Made by a program: the position numbers and the translations under genes
In this document: positions 8,412-16,887 of the stretch, one piece after another
Layout: the number at the start of each line of letters is the position of its first letter
How positions within the stretch are numbered: the first letter of the stretch is position 1
Assembly (NCBI GenBank): GCA_026874595.1
Contig: JAPPUL010000085.1
Coordinates: forward strand, 62,001-126,000
DNA: 64,000 nt
Reading direction: 5' to 3'
From: Sipunculus nudus
Taxonomy: Eukaryota; Annelida; Sipuncula; Golfingiida; Sipunculidae
The notes under the pieces: generated by a model
Databases searched by the model: none
Seen by the model: the letters and a program-made list of their open reading frames with translations, nothing else
What the model was told of the DNA's origin: nothing

Positions 8412-11033
8412 TTACTTTACTGTAAGCCCAAAATACTCCACCATCTCTTTTGCTGTTAACTCCTCCCCTATAACAAAAAAAGGTAGCTTGTTTAAATCAA
8501 ACCTCTTTCCACAATTTTGATCCCTTGCGCATTCTACCTTGCCTCCCTTCAATACAAAATATCTTAAAAATTCTACCACGCTCTTAGCTTCACTATACTC
8601 CTTTACTTCTACTATGTATTTCGCTACCTTGTACCCTTTTATATTATATCCTTCCTTTTTATCCTTGTTTGATGGGTCTTTTGATGGAATGTAGTATAAT
8701 ATCCTATAATCCCCTTCCTTAACTAAATAGCCTGCCTTGTAGGTCTTTGTAACCTCTTTACATACATCCCCTAGTATATATTCACCCCGCTCCCCAGATA
8801 TTACAGGTATTTGTATTATCTCATCCTCTCCTACATTTTCATTCTCCTTATACCTATATAATATTTTGGTATCCTCTTTGCCTACAAATTGTACTTGATA
8901 TCTTACCTTGTAGCTCCTAACATCCTTCGCGGACACGCCCCCATCTACTACCTCTTCTCCTAAACAATAAGGTATATAGCCTCCCTCACCCCTAAAAAGT
9001 ATTTTATATAATAAGCCCATCTCTTTTTTACCTCCCAAGCCTTTTACATTTTGCTCATTCAAAAACCCTTTAGAAGATATTTTATCAAGTGAAACCTTCT
9101 CTTCTAAAACTCCTAATGTAACAGCATCTTCTCCCCTGTCTTCTCTAATATCTTCTCCTCCTCCTCCTCCTTCTTCTTCTTCTCTAACCATATCATCTTC
9201 AGCATCAAGCAAGCTAGTTGCCTCAGAATCCAAAGCAATACCTACCTCATGGCCATTCTCTACTAAAGATACCATATCTTTATGTCTTATCGCATTAAAT
9301 AAGTTTTCAACTACTTTCTCCTCCTCTCCTACATTTTCATTCTTTTCTTTACTTGTATATTTTGACTTGAAATCTTTTATCGTTATTCCCGCTTCTTTAT
9401 AATCTAAATAATACTCATCTATTACATCCTGAAATAGTAAGGTCGGTATATATTCTCCTATATATATAAAGTCATGCTCTTTCTTCGATAAATCAAGCTC
9501 TTCCCCTACTTTCCCATTCAAAACCTTAACTACTGGACGATTTGGCTTATTAGTATATCTTACTACTTTTGCATCATATAACTTTTCTTTTGAATTATTA
9601 AAATTATATATTGGCACCTGCTCGCCTATCTTATAAATCGATATTGACGATAAAAAACCCTCAAGCAAATACTTATCAAAGCGCTTAGTATGTTTTACAT
9701 AAGTATCAAAATCATATTTACCTTGTTTATCTATTTCTTGACCATATCTATTATATTCGCTGTTTAAGAGCATGTGACGTACCACACAGTCCCTCTGAAA
9801 CGGTATGTGCAATGGGGTGTGTGCAAGGCAGTCTACAAAAAAACTAATTATCCCAACTAAACGTGTCATTTCATGTATCGGAGCATCAAACGTCTTCCGC
9901 TCCAAAAGCTCTATGCTCCCATCCTCATCCCTTTGGGATATTTTTGTGGTAATTAACTTTCTCTTCGGATATCCTTCCCCATTAAGCCAGCGACGGTTAT
10001 TTCTTAATATGTCTTTACTTAGTGGCAATGTGAAATCTACTCGATTAGCAGATGTAAAAATATAATTACTTACGTGCGCTCTTTTTAAAACTATTAATTC
10101 ATTCATTTCATCTAATGTCGTATAGCCACTCCCTTCAAGCTCTCCCTTATTTGTATAATAGGGATTTGTATTTCTTTGCATTATTAAATCTATTGCATGA
10201 TGTAAATATCCATACTCACAAAATAACGCACTCAAGCTCCCCTCTACTATCTCATCTTGATTATATGGTTCACGCTTTGGTATGGCCTCCTCCCCTTCCT
10301 CATATCCTCTTCTCATACGGGCTGTTTGAAGCTTATTTATTGTAGCTACAAAAGCAAGCACTATATCTAACATAATCATTAATACAAAATTACTCCTTAC
10401 CCGCTCCTTCTTGTTTGTCCCTAGTTTTGTCCCTAGTTTTGTCTTCTTTTGCTTAAGTTCCCACATGTTACCAAGACAATAAGAATTGTAAAGCCCTACC
10501 TTATCTATTTGTTTGTTGTACAATATGTTTAGTATATATTTAATCCCTCCCATTTGCTTGTTTGTATCTTTTCCAAATAAACTTTGTCTTATATATTTTG
10601 CTCCCTCAAGTTGTAAGGGCTCTAGGGTCTGTCTTAGTAAATCGTTACGTTCTATATAATGTATTGCACTACCGGGCTTTTTACCATGTGCCTTCTCATC
10701 TATTACCTTTACATGCTTTACCAGTATATTTTCAAGTTCGCCCTTGTAATATGACACTTCATCTTTCCTCTTATCTGCCTCTCTTATCTCCTCATCTGTT
10801 ACCCATATTAAGTGAAATCCATAATCACGCAAAAGTCGGGCCTCTTCAAGGCTAAGTAAATGTCCTCGCTTTAATCCCCCAGCGCTTAATACGCTACAAT
10901 CTTCCTCTAAGTACAATGCTTTTGGTATGTCTTCTTTATCCTTGCCTGCCACAACATGTCTTGTGCCCTTTAGTTTTTTATCGCGTTCACGTAGATAGTT
11001 TATAACATCATTTATAAACATTCTGCATACCAT
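8412..11033 (-). CDS. Large protein with degenerate HD-GYP-like domain
   Basis: The 873-aa protein is not fully recognised. Its first 110 residues (ALYLEEDCSVLSAGGLKRGH ... LLRDYGFHLIWV) resemble the N-terminal cap found on many HD-GYP proteins. The middle has an HD-GYP-like layout: YLHHAIDLIMQRN near 275, NNRRWLNGEGYP near 345 in place of HHERxDGxGYP, then a helical block ending DFDTYVKHTKRFDKYLLEGFL and YKIGEQVPIYN. The HD pair and the HHE motif are not intact, so catalysis on c-di-GMP is doubtful. The C-terminal 370 residues contain Glu/Gly-rich low-complexity sequence around 630-650 and show no known domain. The start is supported by AAGGAG. An 11-bp repeat array lies just upstream. Confidence 0.6.
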   Translation of the reverse strand: MVCRMFINDVINYLRERDKKLKGTRHVVAGKDKEDIPKALYLEEDCSVLSAGGLKRGHLLSLEEARLLRDYGFHLIWVTDEEIREADKRKDEVSYYKGELENILVKHVKVIDEKAHGKKPGSAIHYIERNDLLRQTLEPLQLEGAKYIRQSLFGKDTNKQMGGIKYILNILYNKQIDKVGLYNSYCLGNMWELKQKKTKLGTKLGTNKKERVRSNFVLMIMLDIVLAFVATINKLQTARMRRGYEEGEEAIPKREPYNQDEIVEGSLSALFCEYGYLHHAIDLIMQRNTNPYYTNKGELEGSGYTTLDEMNELIVLKRAHVSNYIFTSANRVDFTLPLSKDILRNNRRWLNGEGYPKRKLITTKISQRDEDGSIELLERKTFDAPIHEMTRLVGIISFFVDCLAHTPLHIPFQRDCVVRHMLLNSEYNRYGQEIDKQGKYDFDTYVKHTKRFDKYLLEGFLSSISIYKIGEQVPIYNFNNSKEKLYDAKVVRYTNKPNRPVVKVLNGKVGEELDLSKKEHDFIYIGEYIPTLLFQDVIDEYYLDYKEAGITIKDFKSKYTSKEKNENVGEEEKVVENLFNAIRHKDMVSLVENGHEVGIALDSEATSLLDAEDDMVREEEEGGGGGEDIREDRGEDAVTLGVLEEKVSLDKISSKGFLNEQNVKGLGGKKEMGLLYKILFRGEGGYIPYCLGEEVVDGGVSAKDVRSYKVRYQVQFVGKEDTKILYRYKENENVGEDEIIQIPVISGERGEYILGDVCKEVTKTYKAGYLVKEGDYRILYYIPSKDPSNKDKKEGYNIKGYKVAKYIVEVKEYSEAKSVVEFLRYFVLKGGKVECARDQNCGKRFDLNKLPFFVIGEELTAKEMVEYFGLTVK

Positions 11034-11583
11034 TTTATACTCCTTACCTTCTTGTAGTATATATCTTATAGCATATATTTAGCTTTAGAAGATTGCTGTA
11101 TGTATACTTTTAATACACTTAAGATAATATTTAAACTATTTATTTCCAATCTATCGGCAATCTCTTCGCAATCTATTCGCAATCTATTCGCAATCTCTTC
11201 TATTCGCAATCTATTCGCAATCTCTTCTATTCGCAATCTCTTCGCAATCTCTTCGCAATCTCTTCGCAATCTCTATTGCTTTTTAAAATTTTAATGCCTA
11301 GTTCGCTTTGACTTTATATTAAAAATAAAATATTAAAAATAAAGCCTCGTAATATTATAGCTTAAAACATTTTTTATTTTATCTTTATGTTAATAAGCTT
11401 TATGTTCCTTGCTCAGGCTCAACTATAAGTTAGTTAAAAAAAACTAATCTTCTTTTACTTTTTTCTACTTTTTCCCCAGGCTCTTTTACTTTTTTTAAAA
11501 TATTTATTTATATTTAGTCTCAAAAAGCACAGATTAGCTTTTAAAGTTGTTTTTTTTGTGTGCTTCACAAAGGATTTTTATTT
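11034..11583. other. 550-bp gene-free divergent region
   Basis: This AT-rich region separates the minus-strand HD-GYP-like gene from the plus-strand peroxiredoxin gene. It holds the 11-bp repeat array at 11147-11278. Beyond that I see only poly-T/A tracts and no RNA gene. Open frames across the repeat on both strands (67 and 64 codons) are by-products of the repeat. Confidence 0.7.
11147..11278. repeat. 11-bp tandem repeat (CGCAATCTMTT), about ten units
   Basis: Units of CGCAATCTCTT or CGCAATCTATT are repeated with two 16-bp variants that carry an extra CTATT. The array ends about 110 bp upstream of the HD-GYP-like start and could change promoter or leader spacing. It has no spacer variation, so it is not a CRISPR array. 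Confidence 0.9.
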
Positions 11584-12045
11584 ATGGATTCAAAATTACA
11601 GGTTGGAGATAAAGCTCCATCATTTACTCTCAAAGATGCTAAAGGTGAGGATGTCTCCTTAGACTCATTCAAGGGAAAGAATGTTGTAATTTACTTCTAC
11701 CCTAAGGACGATACCCCAGGATGTACAAAAGAAGCTTGCTCTTTTCGAGATAATGATAAGTTATTTAAAGACAAAAATACTATCATAATTGGAATTAGCA
11801 AGGATGATGCTCAGTCTCATTCAAAGTTTATTAATAAATATAACCTTAACTTTTTACTGCTTTGTGATGAGGAGTTAGTTGCATCTAAGCTTTATGGCGT
11901 TTGGAAAGAGAAGTCTAACTTCGGTAAAAAATATATGGGCATTGAACGTTCTACTTTTATCATCGACGATAAGGGATTTATTAAAAAAATATTTAGACGA
12001 GTTAAAGTTGATGGCCATACGGAAGAAGTCCTTAATGAAATATAA
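11584..12045 (+). CDS. bcp: Thiol peroxidase of the BCP/PrxQ family
   Basis: This is an atypical 2-Cys peroxiredoxin that reduces hydrogen peroxide and organic peroxides with thioredoxin in the cytoplasm. The 153-aa length is typical. The sequence has LQVGDKAPSFTLKD and FYPKDDTPGCTKEACSFRD, with peroxidatic Cys and resolving Cys five residues apart (C-T-K-E-A-C), followed by the conserved FRD. The ATG at 11584 is chosen because CAAAGGA lies upstream; the frame is open to a GTG at 11560, but the extra eight residues are not family-like. The gene stands upstream of pyrE with 66 bp between. Confidence 0.95.
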   Translation: MDSKLQVGDKAPSFTLKDAKGEDVSLDSFKGKNVVIYFYPKDDTPGCTKEACSFRDNDKLFKDKNTIIIGISKDDAQSHSKFINKYNLNFLLLCDEELVASKLYGVWKEKSNFGKKYMGIERSTFIIDDKGFIKKIFRRVKVDGHTEEVLNEI

Positions 12046-12111
12046 GCTCCTTATGAAATAATATGCAATCTTACATTGTAGATAATAATATGAATGGTAA
12101 AATAGTTAACA

Positions 12112-12930
12112 ATGTCTGAAATATTAAGTCCTACGGCTAAGAACTCTAACATTAAAGACAATGATATAGACAATGATATAGAAGTTCGTTTTGAAAGGCT
12201 TGCGGGAGAGATACTCAAAGACTTATATGATAATGGGCTTATACTTACGTGGTTCCGTGATAAAAAAGATGGGTATACTCTTGCATCGGGTAAATGGTCG
12301 CCTTTTTATATCAATTTACGCCGCCTTTCTGCTTATCCTTTTATTCTTAAGAAAATCGCTTGTGCTATGTCTTTATTAATTGAACATAAGATAAGGACCG
12401 ATATAGAACGGACAACGCTTATCGGGCTTCCTATGGCTGCCATTCCTATTACAACCGCTATATCGCTACATTCAAATATACCGTCTGGCTTTTTTAGACA
12501 AAAACTAAAGTCAAATAAAGAATACGAGGAGAAGGAAAAAGCATATGGCGTTTCGTCTTTAATTGAAGGTAGGTTTTCTAATAATGATAGTGTTATTTTA
12601 GTTGATGATGTTGCTAGTTTGTTTACTAGTAAAGAAACGTACATTAATGCTTTGCGTAAAGAAGCGAAAAAGCAAAATATAAATATATCTGTAAAACATG
12701 TTCTTGTTCTTATTGATAGAGAACAAGGTGCATCTTTAGCTGCTTTAAAGCAAAACCTTTCTTTAGTAAGTCTTATCCCTTTTAAATCTAAAGGCCTTGA
12801 CCTCCTTAAAGACTCACTTTCGAATATTGAATATAAAGTTATTAAAGATTATTTGAATGACACTGATGAAGTGTTTCAAGATAGAAAGTTTCAAGAGGAT
12901 ATTATTAGAAAAAGTAAAAGTAGTTTATAA
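12112..12930 (+). CDS. pyrE: Orotate phosphoribosyltransferase-like protein
   Basis: OPRT makes OMP from orotate and PRPP in pyrimidine synthesis. Matches are SGKWSPFYINLR, IGLPMAAIPITTAISL, FRQKLK, YGVSSLIEG and VILVDDVASLFTSKETYINAL, then VLVLIDREQGAS. At 272 aa it is longer than the usual 200-220; the first 25 residues are poorly conserved. The PRPP loop is odd: where families have DDVITTGGS, this protein has DDVASLFTS, lacking both glycines. It could be a diverged OPRT or a PyrE-like protein with another role. No other pyrimidine gene is in the window. Confidence 0.8.
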   Translation: MSEILSPTAKNSNIKDNDIDNDIEVRFERLAGEILKDLYDNGLILTWFRDKKDGYTLASGKWSPFYINLRRLSAYPFILKKIACAMSLLIEHKIRTDIERTTLIGLPMAAIPITTAISLHSNIPSGFFRQKLKSNKEYEEKEKAYGVSSLIEGRFSNNDSVILVDDVASLFTSKETYINALRKEAKKQNINISVKHVLVLIDREQGASLAALKQNLSLVSLIPFKSKGLDLLKDSLSNIEYKVIKDYLNDTDEVFQDRKFQEDIIRKSKSSL

Positions 12931-13107
12931 TAATTATTAATTATTTTTACCCTTTAATACCTCTAAATAACACTTTGTTTTGTAACGACTTGTCAGCACA
13001 AATCCCTTTGTCAAAAACAAAGTCCTTTACTTTTATCCTAAAATAATTGTTTGTTTGCCCTTCTCTCGTGTTTTATATTATGTAAACTAAATATTGTGAG
13101 GTCAGTT

Positions 13108-13344
13108 ATGAAATATCACGTTAGCTATAAGAAAAGTAAAGCATCTATTTTGCTTTTTGGGATCTTTGCGATTATGCTCTCTACCTTCTTTTCAATGTCT
13201 TGTGAGCCTGTTGGTCATGCTGATCAATATGCTATTAACAAAACAAAGAAGGCTATTGGTATTAGCAAAAAGATAGTTATTAAATCATTGAAAAATAGCG
13301 ATTTAATTACTCATCGCTATTTCAAAAAACATTATTTGCTATAA
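13108..13344 (+). CDS. Small putative lipoprotein, 78 aa
   Basis: I do not recognise a family. The start at 13108 follows GTGAGG by 6 nt; an upstream GTG/ATG-opened extension has no ribosome site. The sequence shows a positively charged start (KYHVSYKKSKAS), a hydrophobic segment and FFSMSC, a usable lipobox with Cys32. The mature part is 46 residues long, basic, and lacks Trp. It is probably an envelope lipoprotein of unknown role. Confidence 0.55.
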   Translation: MKYHVSYKKSKASILLFGIFAIMLSTFFSMSCEPVGHADQYAINKTKKAIGISKKIVIKSLKNSDLITHRYFKKHYLL

Positions 13345-13353
13345 CATAGTTTA

Positions 13354-13389
13354 AACATAAATTTAAGGAGGTAGTTTAAAATTTATGTT
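13354..13389 (+). other. Hairpin with AAGGAGG in its loop
   Basis: AACATAAATTT (13354-13364) can pair exactly with AAATTTATGTT (13379-13389), leaving a 14-nt loop that contains AAGGAGG. A nine-codon frame starts at the ATG inside the right arm. TTTGCCGGCTT follows twice (near 13404 and 13438). There is no T-tract, so it is not a standard terminator. Confidence 0.5.
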
Positions 13390-13521
13390 AATGTATCTGA
13401 GTTTGCCGGCTTAAGCTCTTTAATATAGTAAGATGCTTTTGCCGGCTTTTACAGTTTATTAGCATATGATTTTTTAGTATATAACTTAGTATATATAACA
13501 TCATTTAATTTGTCATTTAAT

Positions 13522-16065
13522 CTACTTATTAACCTCATTATTATTAACCTTCTTGCTATAAACTAATACTCTATGATTACCTTTATCTGCTATATATAAT
13601 TTACCATCACCACCTGATACTATATCCCAAGGATACATAAATTCACCAAGTCTTCCCCCTCGTTTGCCAAAATAGCCTATTAAATTGAATTCTTCTGTGT
13701 AGACCAATATCCGGTTATTATAAGTATCTGTTATATACAAAAGTCCGCCGCTATATTCAAGCCCTTTTGCATAACCCATATAGCTGTTTTCACCCTCTTC
13801 TATATTTATCTCTTTTAATAGCTTGCCTTCTACTTCATACATTAGTAGCTTGTTCTCTCCAAGTATATAAAGCCTTTTCCCATCTTCGCTTATTGTCAAA
13901 TCTTGTGCGAATACCAAATTGTTTTTACTATTCTTTAATTCAAAGAAACTCTTTAAATTAGCTCCTTTATCTATTTCTAATATCCGACTGTTTCCTTTGT
14001 CTAAAATGTATACCTTATCTCCCCTTCCACTAAGCTGTATCGGACAGCGTCTGTCTCCCAATATTTTATCTTCATGGGTTTTAACAATTTCAAATTTGCT
14101 ACCTTTATTACGGTATAACAATATCTTACTATTTTTTGTGTCAGTTATATATACTGTCTGTTTATCTACATATTTTAAGCCCCTTATTGATACTTCTTCT
14201 TCCCTATCATCTGTTAAAACTATTTTTAGAACCAAGTCCTGCCCAACCTCTGAATTACTAGCCTTAATATCTTTTCCTTCTTCCTCCTCTCCCTCCTCTT
14301 CCCCTTCTTCTGAATTACTAATACCTTTGCTTTCTATAACTCCTTTTTCTTGCTCTAGCTTTACATCTGCTTTCCTTCTAGTATTCTCTTTTTTTGCTTC
14401 TTGTCTTGCTTCTTTACCTATAGATACTTTATATAATATCCCTTCTTTGCTACCTACCAATAGATTCTTTCCGCCTTCATCTATCGCCAACGATACAGGT
14501 AATACAAAATCATCATCCCCTCTTGAACTTATCTCCTTTACCAATTCACCCTCTATCGTGTATAGCCTAAAATAAGGAAGTCCATCATAACTTATTAGTA
14601 CAATGCCTCCTTCACTTATTCTTATATCCCTTGCATGACCTGCATATCTTCCTCTTGTATCTACTTTCCAATGTTTTAAAAACTCACCCTCATTGTCATA
14701 TACCATAACCTCCTCTTTTTCCCTATCTAATATATATATATATCCTTTATGAACCGAAAGTGATGCTAAGTCTAAAGATCTATCATCTAACATTATCTTC
14801 TTAGCTATACCCTCATCTTCCCCCATTACATATAATGTCGCCTTAGATCCATTTCTAAATAACCAGTATGACTTATTTGTCTCATATGCTACATCCATAA
14901 ACCCTTTTACATTATCAAAACTATTACCAACTTCTATAACCTCTTCTTTCGCCTTAAGACCTCCTTTGCTCTTGTTATATCTTATAACGTAATAATTTGA
15001 TTCCGTTTTAATATATAATCTATCTCCAAGCCAGAAAACCTTTGAAGCCTTATCTCCTCCCTCAAGCTCATAGTTTAACTCCTTTACCGTCTCAAGTTTG
15101 TGATTTAATATTAATAGCTTCTTTGCATCTAATACATATAAAAGCCCATCTTGGCTAACTGTGAAACTCTTTGGCTCTGATAGCTTTACCCTATATATTA
15201 CTTCATCTACTGCCCCATCTACTGCCCCATCTACTCCTCCAATAAGCAGTTTATCTTTATATATCACTCCTAAAGCCTTCTCAGCTGTATCAAGAAAATA
15301 TATGTTGCCGTCGTTTGAAAAATAACTCTCTTTTATATTCACAAAATTATACTCTGATTGCCCACCTATCTCCTTAATTACTTCCTGACCCAAAAATAAA
15401 CTCGCTGGATCTTCTTCTGCATCATATCCTCTAAGATCTTGTAAATATTCCTTTATCTGTGGCTTTATTACGTTTATTGGAACTACTAGATAATTATCTC
15501 CATGTTTTATATATATTCCTACCACCTTCTTATCTATTTCTGAGTAAACAGGACGTCCCGCATCCTCTTCTCTTCCTACAAAATCCGCTAGTATAACCTC
15601 ACGTTTATATTCATTATACGACAACTCCCGAGACAATACTTGTGCATATCTAAGCTCAACCCCTCTTATCATGTATAGTCTGTCGCCTATGTCAACTGTA
15701 TCTGAGTCCCCAAGCGTTGCTACCTCCCAATGTGATAGCACCTTATCCATTTTAAGCAGGGTATAGCCTCGCTCTTTATCTGTCTTTAATTTCAGTAGAT
15801 CTTCAGTATATCTCATGTACAATTTTATCTTTGTTGAGTATATTCCTTCCATTATTCCAGCTTGCGTTAGAAAATGTCCTTCCTTTGTTATGAAAAATCC
15901 TTGCGCTATACCGTTTTTAGTATTTACTTCATAAGTCTTATCAGCAAAAACTCTACCCCCATCTTCTGCTCCATACACCATCTCAAACTTTAACACTAGT
16001 AATAGCATCAATAAGAGCCTTTTACTATACTCTTTTTTAATGCCATTTTTTACCACCTTTAACAT
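13522..16065 (-). CDS. Secreted pseudo-trypsin / NHL beta-propeller protein
   Basis: The 847-aa protein has an N-terminal signal peptide (about 32 residues, LLLMLLLVLKFEMVYG). Residues about 45-220 follow the Deg/HtrA protease plan: GIAQGFFITKEGHFLTQAGI, LLKMD ... VATLGDSDTVDIGDRLYMI, DAGRPVYSEIDKKVVGIYI and LVVPINVIKPQI. All three catalytic positions appear lost: the His position is Gly in TQAGI, the Asp of DLALLK is Tyr, and the Ser of GNSGGP is Ala in EDAGRP. The rest is a series of NHL/propeller repeats ending FMYPWDIV-x5-KLYIADKGNHRVLVY, broken by a Glu-rich linker near 590. It is probably a periplasmic binding scaffold. Confidence 0.75.
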   Translation of the reverse strand: MLKVVKNGIKKEYSKRLLLMLLLVLKFEMVYGAEDGGRVFADKTYEVNTKNGIAQGFFITKEGHFLTQAGIMEGIYSTKIKLYMRYTEDLLKLKTDKERGYTLLKMDKVLSHWEVATLGDSDTVDIGDRLYMIRGVELRYAQVLSRELSYNEYKREVILADFVGREEDAGRPVYSEIDKKVVGIYIKHGDNYLVVPINVIKPQIKEYLQDLRGYDAEEDPASLFLGQEVIKEIGGQSEYNFVNIKESYFSNDGNIYFLDTAEKALGVIYKDKLLIGGVDGAVDGAVDEVIYRVKLSEPKSFTVSQDGLLYVLDAKKLLILNHKLETVKELNYELEGGDKASKVFWLGDRLYIKTESNYYVIRYNKSKGGLKAKEEVIEVGNSFDNVKGFMDVAYETNKSYWLFRNGSKATLYVMGEDEGIAKKIMLDDRSLDLASLSVHKGYIYILDREKEEVMVYDNEGEFLKHWKVDTRGRYAGHARDIRISEGGIVLISYDGLPYFRLYTIEGELVKEISSRGDDDFVLPVSLAIDEGGKNLLVGSKEGILYKVSIGKEARQEAKKENTRRKADVKLEQEKGVIESKGISNSEEGEEEGEEEEGKDIKASNSEVGQDLVLKIVLTDDREEEVSIRGLKYVDKQTVYITDTKNSKILLYRNKGSKFEIVKTHEDKILGDRRCPIQLSGRGDKVYILDKGNSRILEIDKGANLKSFFELKNSKNNLVFAQDLTISEDGKRLYILGENKLLMYEVEGKLLKEINIEEGENSYMGYAKGLEYSGGLLYITDTYNNRILVYTEEFNLIGYFGKRGGRLGEFMYPWDIVSGGDGKLYIADKGNHRVLVYSKKVNNNEVNK

Positions 16066-16337
16066 ATATTAAACCTCAGCCTCTTTACTTTTTTTTTAAT
16101 AATTACTTTTTTATTAATTTAATATAGCCTAATCTACCTTTATCCCTCATACATAGCCACTTTAACTAATATCGTTTTATCAAAATAATTAATTTAGCTT
16201 TATATTAATATCGATTAATATTAAGATTAGATTGCTTTATTTACAAATTATTATATCCTTTGAATTATAAACGCAAAGAGATACACAAAGTATAGTCCTT
16301 GTATAATTCTTGTGTCCCTTAAAAAATAGGTTCTTTA
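16066..16337. other. AT-rich divergent intergenic region
   Basis: This 272-bp stretch lies between the NHL gene (minus) and a small secreted-protein gene (plus). It contains an almost perfect palindromic AT segment around 16201-16228 centred on TAATATCGATTA. It presumably holds both promoters, but none stands out. Confidence 0.5.
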
Positions 16338-16736
16338 ATGCCGCATACTTTCACTTGCCTATATTATATCTTGATTTTTGCACTCTCGATAAGCCTTTCT
16401 ATATCCTCATTCTCAGAAGCCTTAGAAGCCTCAGAAGCTGCTTTTGGAGAATCTAAGAAAGAAAAGAAGGAGAAAGACTATCAAGGAATACGAAAACTGC
16501 CTTTGGAACTTAGAGTGTCGGCTGAAAAGAGATATAAGAATCTTATTAAAAAGCTTTTTGTGCCGGAGGATAAAGATGTTATTTGTAATCAGCTTCTTTA
16601 TATTGAAAATGGATACCTTGACTATGGCTATAACCCCAAGCTCGATTCCTATTTCAAACACAAGAACACTCCTGAGGGCTTTTGGGTATATGTTTATCCT
16701 AATTGGTATATTTGGAAAACTCAAGTTCTATTTTAA
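16338..16736 (+). CDS. Small secreted protein of unknown function, 132 aa
   Basis: The frame starts with an apparent signal peptide (LYYILIFALSISLSISSFSEALEA). Then come a Lys-rich stretch and a region ending in aromatic residues (GFWVYVYPNWYIWK). No family is recognised. It lies 150 bp upstream of the RND adaptor gene on the same strand, so it may be the first gene of that cluster. A second frame (+2) overlaps it from 16444 to 16806 and outlasts it; this could reflect an old frameshift but nothing proves it. Confidence 0.5.
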   Translation: MPHTFTCLYYILIFALSISLSISSFSEALEASEAAFGESKKEKKEKDYQGIRKLPLELRVSAEKRYKNLIKKLFVPEDKDVICNQLLYIENGYLDYGYNPKLDSYFKHKNTPEGFWVYVYPNWYIWKTQVLF

Positions 16737-16887
16737 TCTAACAAAAAAACAAAATACTACTTTACTAGCAACAGCAAGTACATTGGAAGGTACTAGTTCT
16801 TTTTAAACTGCATTTGCGCTAACGTTTATAAAGAAAATATCTTAATATTATACTTATACTAAATATTAAGCATAAACAAAAAAACAT

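Noticed and set aside
11066-11294. Open frames of 67 and 64 codons across the 11-bp repeat on both strands
   Set aside because: They are produced by the repeat itself (REIAKRLRIEE-type text); no ribosome site or family match.
11560-11583. GTG start giving eight extra residues on the peroxiredoxin
   Set aside because: The ATG at 11584 has a ribosome site and family-like N-terminus.
16444-16806. Separate gene overlapping the 132-aa secreted protein
   Set aside because: No ribosome site and no signal peptide; the 16338 frame has a proper signal sequence. An old frameshift cannot be excluded.
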